Shown here: positions 6,086 through 10,463 of the stretch, in pieces
How positions within the stretch are numbered: the stretch's first letter is position 1
Layout of the letters: every line of letters begins with the position of its first letter
Assembly: GCA_014379705.1 (NCBI GenBank)
Contig: JACMLI010000478.1
Span: 1-10,463 of the forward strand
DNA from: Gemmatimonadaceae bacterium
GTDB taxonomy: Bacteria > Gemmatimonadota > Gemmatimonadetes > Gemmatimonadales > Gemmatimonadaceae
Length of the DNA: 10,463 nucleotides
Direction: 5' to 3'
Made by a program: the position numbers and the translations under genes
Notes under the pieces: model-generated
What the model was told of the DNA's origin: nothing
What the model saw: only the letters and a program-made list of their open reading frames with translations
The model's database searches: none

Positions 6086-8611
6086 ATGAAGTCATTGGTT
6101 GCCTCCATGGCAACAGGGACCTTGCTGGCGACCATCGGGTCTGCCGCGTGGCTGTCACCCTCGCCCCTCCTGGCGGGCACGCCCTCGGCCAAGGTCGCGG
6201 TCAAGCGCTTCCCGCCATTCGCCTTCCCGCATTCGGCGCCGAGGCGCACGCCGACGGTTGTCGCCCCCGACGCGCTGACGGCGATGGTCAAGCAGTCGTG
6301 CGCAGCGCTCTGCCACAGTGAACGTCGCAAGGCCGGAGAACTCTCCCTCGCGACCTTCGACCTCGCCAAGGCCAACAAGGACCCAGAGGTCGCCGAAAAG
6401 ATCATCGCGAAGCTGCGCGCGGGGATGATGCCGCCGCCGGGTTCCAGGCGCCCCGCGGGTGACACACTACTGGCCCTCGCCGACGCGCTCGAGCGCATGA
6501 TGGATGCCCAGGCGCTGCTGCGTCCCGAGCCGGGCACGCGCACGTTCCAGCGTCTCAATCGCGCCGAGTACGCCCAGTCGATCAAGGACATGCTGACGCT
6601 CGAGGTGGACGCGGGCGATTGGCTGCCGCTCGACACGAAGAGCGCGAACTTCGACAACATCGCCGACGTCCAGATGCCGTCGGCCACGCTGCTCGACGCC
6701 TACCTCGATGCAGCAAGCGAGATCAGCCGCCTGGCCGTGGGCGACCCGAAGGCCAGCGTGTCCTCGACGAGCTACAAGCTGCCGCGCCTTGCGTCGCAAT
6801 GGGATCGCGTGGACGGCGCGCCGATCGGCACGCGTGGTGGCCTGTCGGTGATGCACACGTTCCCGGCCGACGGCGAGTATGTCTTCACGGCGATGCTGCA
6901 TGCGATCCCGACGGGGCAGCTCTTCGGCTCCGACGCCCCCTTCGACGAGAAGATCGAAGTCTCGATCGATGGCGTGCGGGTGGCGCTCCTGGAGATCGAC
7001 CGATGGATGTCGCAGGCCGACCCGACCGGCATGAACATCAAGACGCCGGCGCTGCAGGTGCGCGCGGGGGCGCATCGCGTGACGGTGGCGTTCACGCAGA
7101 CGTTCGAGGGGCCGGTGAACGACAACATCGCGCCACACGGACACAGCATCGCCGACACGCAGATCGGGTCGGAGCAAGGCATCACCAATTTTGCGCACCT
7201 GCGCGACATGACGGTGACGGGCCCGTACAACCCCACGGGCGTGTCGGAGACCGCGAGCCGTCGCAAGATCTTCAGCTGCCGCCCGTTGACGTCTGCCGAA
7301 GCGCGGCCCTGCGCCGAGCGGATCGTCGCGGCGCTCGGCGGCGAGGCGTATCGTCGCCCGCTCGCAGCGAGCGACGTGAAGGGCCTCATGACGTTCTATG
7401 ACACGGGCGCACGGGAAGGGGGCTTCGAGCTCGGCATCCGCACGGCGCTCGAGGCGATCCTGGCCAGCCCGCACTTCATCTTCCGCTTCGAGGAGATCCC
7501 GGCGACGGCGAAGCCGGGCGAGAAGGTCGCGGTGGGCGGCATCGACCTCGCGTCCCGCCTGTCGTTCTTCCTCTGGGGCACCCCGCCTGACGAGAAGTTG
7601 ATCACGCTCGCGAAGGGTGGCGCGTTAGGCACGACGCCGGTGCTCACGGCGCAGGTGAAGCGCATGCTGGCCGACGCCCGCGCCGAGGCCCTCGCCACGC
7701 GCTTCGCCGCGCAATGGTTGCGCCTGCAGGACATCGACAAGGTTCACCCGGACGCGCTGCAGTTCCCCGACTTCCACGAGCAGCTGGCGACCGACATGCG
7801 ACGCGAGACGGAGGTGTTCTTCTACCACCTCGTGCGCGAGAACCGCAGCATCCTCGACCTGTTCAACGCCGACTACACGTTCCTGAACGAGACGCTGGCC
7901 AACCACTACGGCATCGCCGGCGTGACGGGGCCGGAGTTCCGGAAGGTCTCGTATCCCGACGATCGCCGCCGCGGCCTGCTGGGCCAGGCGAGCGTGCTCA
8001 CGCTCACGTCGCATGCGAATCGCACGTCGCCGGTGCTGCGCGGCAAGTGGGTCATGGAAGTGTTGCTAGGCTCCCCGCCGCCGCCGCCGCCGCCGGGCGT
8101 GCCCGACCTCGACGAGACCGGTGAAGCGAAGGAAGGGCGCATGCTCACGACGCGTGAGCGGATGGAGATGCATCGCGCCAACCCCCAGTGCAAGTCGTGT
8201 CACATGTTCATGGACCCCATTGGCCTCGCGCTCGACAACTTCGACGTGACGGGTCAGTGGCGCATCCGTGAGAACGGCGTGGGGCTCGACACCAAGGGCA
8301 CGTACTACGATGGCACCGACATCTCGACGCCCGCGCAGCTGCAGCAGGTGCTGCTCAAGCGTCCGGACCCGCTGCTTCGCACGTTCACGCTCAACCTGAT
8401 GGCCTACGGCCTCGGGCGCCGCGTGGAGTACTACGACATGCCGACCGTGCGACGCGTCGTGGCTGATGCCGCGCCGGGGGGCTACAAGTTCGCCGATTTC
8501 GTGCAGGGCATCGTCAGGAGTGACGCCTTCCGGACCCGGCGCATTCCGCTCGCGGCCGCGTCCGCGACGGAGCAGGGAACCCGGGGCGGTTCCGACAGCC
8601 GTCCCAACTAA
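6086..8611 (+). CDS. Secreted DUF1587/DUF1595/DUF1592/DUF1588/DUF1585 protein, planctomycete cytochrome-like
   Basis: 841 aa. Start: ATG at 6086, preceded by GGAG at 6074-6077 (8-nt spacing) and opening a signal peptide (MKSLVASMATGTLLATIGSA and on); a GTG at 6026 is in frame but adds a polar stretch ahead of it. Order: PSCyt1-like region (about 62-140) with C72-A-A-L-C76-H77 and MPPPG (115-119); DUF1587 (about 152-216, FQRLNRAEYAQSI); a beta-rich carbohydrate-binding-like insert (about 225-380); DUF1595 (about 395-460, Cys 398 and 409); DUF1592 (about 480-605, LASRLSFFLWGTPPDE); DUF1588 (about 620-725) with a seven-proline run (664-670) and a canonical C702-K-S-C705-H706; DUF1585 (about 740-815). 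The family is extracytoplasmic and uncharacterised; CxxCH motifs suggest covalent heme. Odd: the first heme-like motif is CX3CH. The DUF1552 gene follows after 27 nt, so they form an operon. Confidence 0.92.
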   Translation: MKSLVASMATGTLLATIGSAAWLSPSPLLAGTPSAKVAVKRFPPFAFPHSAPRRTPTVVAPDALTAMVKQSCAALCHSERRKAGELSLATFDLAKANKDPEVAEKIIAKLRAGMMPPPGSRRPAGDTLLALADALERMMDAQALLRPEPGTRTFQRLNRAEYAQSIKDMLTLEVDAGDWLPLDTKSANFDNIADVQMPSATLLDAYLDAASEISRLAVGDPKASVSSTSYKLPRLASQWDRVDGAPIGTRGGLSVMHTFPADGEYVFTAMLHAIPTGQLFGSDAPFDEKIEVSIDGVRVALLEIDRWMSQADPTGMNIKTPALQVRAGAHRVTVAFTQTFEGPVNDNIAPHGHSIADTQIGSEQGITNFAHLRDMTVTGPYNPTGVSETASRRKIFSCRPLTSAEARPCAERIVAALGGEAYRRPLAASDVKGLMTFYDTGAREGGFELGIRTALEAILASPHFIFRFEEIPATAKPGEKVAVGGIDLASRLSFFLWGTPPDEKLITLAKGGALGTTPVLTAQVKRMLADARAEALATRFAAQWLRLQDIDKVHPDALQFPDFHEQLATDMRRETEVFFYHLVRENRSILDLFNADYTFLNETLANHYGIAGVTGPEFRKVSYPDDRRRGLLGQASVLTLTSHANRTSPVLRGKWVMEVLLGSPPPPPPPGVPDLDETGEAKEGRMLTTRERMEMHRANPQCKSCHMFMDPIGLALDNFDVTGQWRIRENGVGLDTKGTYYDGTDISTPAQLQQVLLKRPDPLLRTFTLNLMAYGLGRRVEYYDMPTVRRVVADAAPGGYKFADFVQGIVRSDAFRTRRIPLAAASATEQGTRGGSDSRPN
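8075..8095 (+). repeat. (CCG)7 run encoding seven prolines
   Basis: Seven consecutive CCG codons (residues 664-670 of the DUF1592 protein) in the LGSPPPPPPPGVP segment. A proline run here is a familiar feature of the DUF1588 region in this family, so it is a conserved coding element, although a pure CCG run is also prone to slippage. Translation of such a run would normally need elongation factor P. Confidence 0.85.
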
Positions 8612-8625
8612 CCATCCGCATCTGG

Positions 8626-8631
8626 AGAAGG
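8626..8631 (+). promoter_or_regulatory. Ribosome-binding site of the DUF1552 gene
   Basis: AGAAGG within GGAGAAGG (8624-8631) lies 7 nt before the ATG at 8639, in the 27-nt gap after the DUF1592 stop. It supports translation of the second cistron from a shared mRNA. Confidence 0.65.
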
Positions 8632-8638
8632 CGCGATC

Positions 8639-10051
8639 ATGCATTTCCTCACTGGAAAGCCGCTCCCCCGCCGTACGTTCGTCAAGGGCATGGGCGCGAC
8701 GGTGGCCTTGCCATTCCTCGATGCGATGGTGCCCGTCGGGCGCGGAGGCCTGAAGGCCGCCGCCTCCGAACGCACGCGACTCGTCGCCATCGAGATGGTG
8801 CACGGCGCCGCCGGCTGCAATGAGCTCGGCGCCAAGATGAACCTCTGGTCGCCCGCTGCTGTGGGCCGGAAGTTCGACCTCGCGCCCACGGCCTTGAACT
8901 CGCTCGATCCTTATCGCGACTACCTGACGATCGTCAGCAACACCGACGTGCGCGGCGCAGAGCCGGTGACGCCCAAGGAGATCGGTGGCGACCACTTCCG
9001 CTCGAGCGCGGTGTACCTCACGCAATCGCACCCGCGCCAGACCGAAGGGTCCGACGTGCGAGTGGGGACCTCGCTTGACCAGATGTATGCGCAGCAGTTC
9101 GGCCAGGAAACGCCGATCCCGTCGATGCAGCTGTGCATCGAGCCGGTGGACCAGGCGGGCGGTTGCGCCTACGGCTACGCGTGCGTGTACACGGACTCGA
9201 TCAGCTGGGCATCGCCGACCGAGCCGCTTCCGGTGATCCGCGACCCGCGTGTTGCGTTCGAGAAGCTGTTCGGCGTGGGTGGCACGTCGGCGGAGCGTTC
9301 ATCGCGCCGCCAGACGCGTCGCAGCATCCTCGACTTCGTCGCCAGCGAGATGACCTCGCTCAAGCGCACGTTAGGCGCCGAGGATCGCACGCGGATGGAC
9401 CGCTACCTCGAGGACATTCGCGAGGTCGAACGGCGTATTGCCCGCACCGAGGCCCGCAACGCATCGGGGGAGCCACGCGACCTGCCGGGCGCACCGGCGG
9501 GCGTGCCGGACTCGTTCGCCGAGCACGTGCAGTTGATGTTCGACATCCAGGCGCTCGCGTTCGCCGCCGACATCACGCGCGTCTTCTCGTTCAAGATGGG
9601 GCGCGACGGCTCGAGCCGGACGTATCCCGAGAGCGGCACCGACAAGCCGTTCCATCCGGCCTCGCACCACGGCGGCACGGAGAAGAACGTCAAGGACTTC
9701 AACATGATCAACAAGTACCACGTGGGCATGCTGCCGTACTTCCTGGACAAGCTGAAGAGCATCCAGGAGGGCGACGCGAACATGCTCGAGAAGACGATGA
9801 TCCTGTACGGCTCGCCGATGGGCGACTCCAACCTGCACAACCATCGCCGCTGCCCGCTGATCGTGATGGGCAAGGCGAACGGGAAGCTCGACGGCAACGT
9901 GCACATCAAGGCCAACGACGAGACGCCGATGGCCAACGCGATGCTCAGCGTGATCCACACGTTGGGCATGGACGACAAGACGTTCGGCGACAGCACGGGC
10001 ACGCTCTCGCTGCGTGCCCCCGAGATGACGCGGACCGCCCCCGGCCAGTGA
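8639..10051 (+). CDS. Tat-exported DUF1552 protein
   Basis: 470 aa, a usual length for DUF1552. It opens with a twin-arginine signal, P10-R-R-T-F-V-K16, then a hydrophobic stretch (GMGATVALPFLDAM, 17-30), so it is expected to leave the cytoplasm folded, perhaps with a bound cofactor or metal. The body has family landmarks: GGDHFRSSAVYLT (116-128), GTSLDQMYA (143-151), RRSILDFV (227-234), a charged helix EDRTRMDRYLEDIREVERRI (248-267), LAFAADITRVFSFKMGRD (306-323), HPASHHGG (339-346) and YGSPMGDSNLHNHRRCPLIVMG (390-411). The conserved His/Asp clusters recall the alkaline-phosphatase-like DUF1501 family, so a metal-dependent hydrolase is conceivable, but that is my inference; no activity is established. 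DUF1552 genes commonly sit beside DUF1592 genes. TTA occurs once, within GTTAGGC (9370-9376). The ankyrin gene follows after 8 nt. Confidence 0.93.
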   Translation: MHFLTGKPLPRRTFVKGMGATVALPFLDAMVPVGRGGLKAAASERTRLVAIEMVHGAAGCNELGAKMNLWSPAAVGRKFDLAPTALNSLDPYRDYLTIVSNTDVRGAEPVTPKEIGGDHFRSSAVYLTQSHPRQTEGSDVRVGTSLDQMYAQQFGQETPIPSMQLCIEPVDQAGGCAYGYACVYTDSISWASPTEPLPVIRDPRVAFEKLFGVGGTSAERSSRRQTRRSILDFVASEMTSLKRTLGAEDRTRMDRYLEDIREVERRIARTEARNASGEPRDLPGAPAGVPDSFAEHVQLMFDIQALAFAADITRVFSFKMGRDGSSRTYPESGTDKPFHPASHHGGTEKNVKDFNMINKYHVGMLPYFLDKLKSIQEGDANMLEKTMILYGSPMGDSNLHNHRRCPLIVMGKANGKLDGNVHIKANDETPMANAMLSVIHTLGMDDKTFGDSTGTLSLRAPEMTRTAPGQ

Positions 10052-10054
10052 GGA
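10050..10054 (+). promoter_or_regulatory. Ribosome-binding site of the ankyrin gene, overlapping the DUF1552 stop
   Basis: GAGGA overlaps the TGA stop (10049-10051) and lies 5 nt before the ATG at 10060. The overlap suggests coupled translation of the two genes. Confidence 0.6.
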
Positions 10055-10059
10055 CTGCC

Positions 10060-10463
10060 ATGCTGCGACGGACCTTTCCCCTCCTGTTCGCGGGCGCCAT
10101 GCTCCTGTCGGTGGCGGCGGCGCCCGCGCCGGACGAGGCACCGGTCGCCGATGCCGTGATGAAGCGCGACACCGCGCGCGTCCGCCTGCTGATCAAGCAG
10201 GGGGCGGACGTGAACGCGGCGCAGGGCGATGGCATGACTGCGCTGCACTGGGCGGCGGCCCTGGGTGATGCCGACCTCGCGAAGATGCTCGTCTTCGCCG
10301 GGGCACGCGTCGAAGCCGCCACGCGTAACGGCAACTACACGCCCCTGCACCTCGCCGCACGTTCGGGCCGTGTGGCCGCGGTGCGTGCGCTCGTCGACGT
10401 CGGCGCGAACGTGAATGCGGCCACGACCTCGGGGGGCGCGACGCCCCTCCACCTGGCCGCCGC
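10060..10463 (+). CDS. Secreted ankyrin-repeat protein, N-terminal part (3' end outside window)
   Basis: 134 complete codons are visible before the window ends; no stop is reached. Residues 1-24 (MLRRTFPLLFAGAMLLSVAA and on) are a Sec signal peptide with likely cleavage near the APAP segment. Ankyrin repeats follow: a capping unit (about 31-54, VRLLIKQGADVNAAQ), one at about 57-87 (MTALHWAAALGDADLAKMLV), one at about 92-121 (YTPLHLAARSGRVAAVRALV), and the start of another at 127 (ATPLHLAA). Ankyrin repeats bind protein partners and carry no catalysis, so an extracytoplasmic scaffold role is likely; further repeats or a fused domain may follow outside the window. It begins 8 nt after the DUF1552 gene with a ribosome-binding site overlapping that stop, so it belongs to the same operon. 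Ankyrin genes are often found with DUF1592/DUF1552 pairs in Acidobacteriota- and Gemmatimonadota-like genomes (recollection, not checked here). Confidence 0.9.
   Translation, partial: MLRRTFPLLFAGAMLLSVAAAPAPDEAPVADAVMKRDTARVRLLIKQGADVNAAQGDGMTALHWAAALGDADLAKMLVFAGARVEAATRNGNYTPLHLAARSGRVAAVRALVDVGANVNAATTSGGATPLHLAA

Noticed and set aside
6467..7474. Long minus-strand open frame (335 codons) opposite the DUF1592 gene
   Set aside because: Its composition is Arg/His/Ala-rich low-information protein typical of the complement of a GC-rich gene, with no recognisable domain, and the plus strand has clear family motifs throughout.
8075..8095. CCG microsatellite as a phase-variable switch
   Set aside because: The proline run is a familiar feature of the DUF1588 region, and three-base changes would not shift the frame.
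8066..9031. Minus-strand open frame (321 codons) across the DUF1592/DUF1552 junction
   Set aside because: It spans two well-supported genes and their ribosome-binding site and shows only shadow composition.
9403..10452. Minus-strand open frame (349 codons) opposite DUF1552 and the ankyrin gene
   Set aside because: It has no domain signal, and both plus-strand genes are supported by motifs, spacing and signal sequences.

Overview
The window is GC-rich with strong codon bias and looks like a chromosome of a soil or freshwater bacterium of the Gemmatimonadota type or a close relative. This is an inference from the gene set (PIG-L deacetylase with a C-terminal amidotransferase-like domain, PD40 propeller fused to a CehA/McbA metallohydrolase, DUF1592/DUF1552/ankyrin cassette) and from the recurring heptamer GTTAGGC. 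No rRNA, tRNA, CRISPR array, integrase or transposase is visible.

Layout. (1) 2-856 (+): the 3' end of a PIG-L family deacetylase. (2) 890-2143 (+): a type II NADH dehydrogenase (ndh) with no Shine-Dalgarno but a -10-like box just upstream of its ATG. (3) 2144-2240: a short gap between convergent genes, holding a perfect 7-bp hairpin and a 9-bp tandem repeat. (4) 2241-3312 (-): a two-gene toxin-antitoxin module, Xre/MbcA/ParS-type antitoxin followed by an overlapping RES-domain NAD+-consuming toxin, read from an AT-rich promoter with a candidate operator (3318-3363). (5) 3428-5842 (+): a secreted six-repeat PD40 beta-propeller fused to a CehA/McbA-type PHP metallohydrolase, read divergently from the toxin-antitoxin pair. 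(6) 5843-6085: a 243-bp gap with two hairpins, a TATAGA box and a 10-bp direct repeat. (7) 6086-10463 (+): a tight operon of a DUF1587/1595/1592/1588/1585 'planctomycete cytochrome-like' protein, a Tat-exported DUF1552 protein and a secreted ankyrin-repeat protein that runs off the window.

How the genes relate. ndh feeds electrons from NADH to quinone, while the RES toxin next to it is predicted to destroy NAD+; that adjacency is probably chance. The last three genes are very probably co-transcribed (gaps of 27 and 8 nt), each with its own ribosome-binding site and an export signal. They form the best candidate here for an undescribed extracytoplasmic system: a putative c-type cytochrome-like protein, an uncharacterised Tat substrate and an ankyrin scaffold. 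The least ordinary details are the CX3CH (not CX2CH) heme-like motif in the DUF1592 protein, the 9-bp repeat that copies one arm of an adjacent hairpin, the promoter architecture of the toxin-antitoxin module, and the fact that every TTA leucine codon I found in a called gene sits in a GTTAGGC context.
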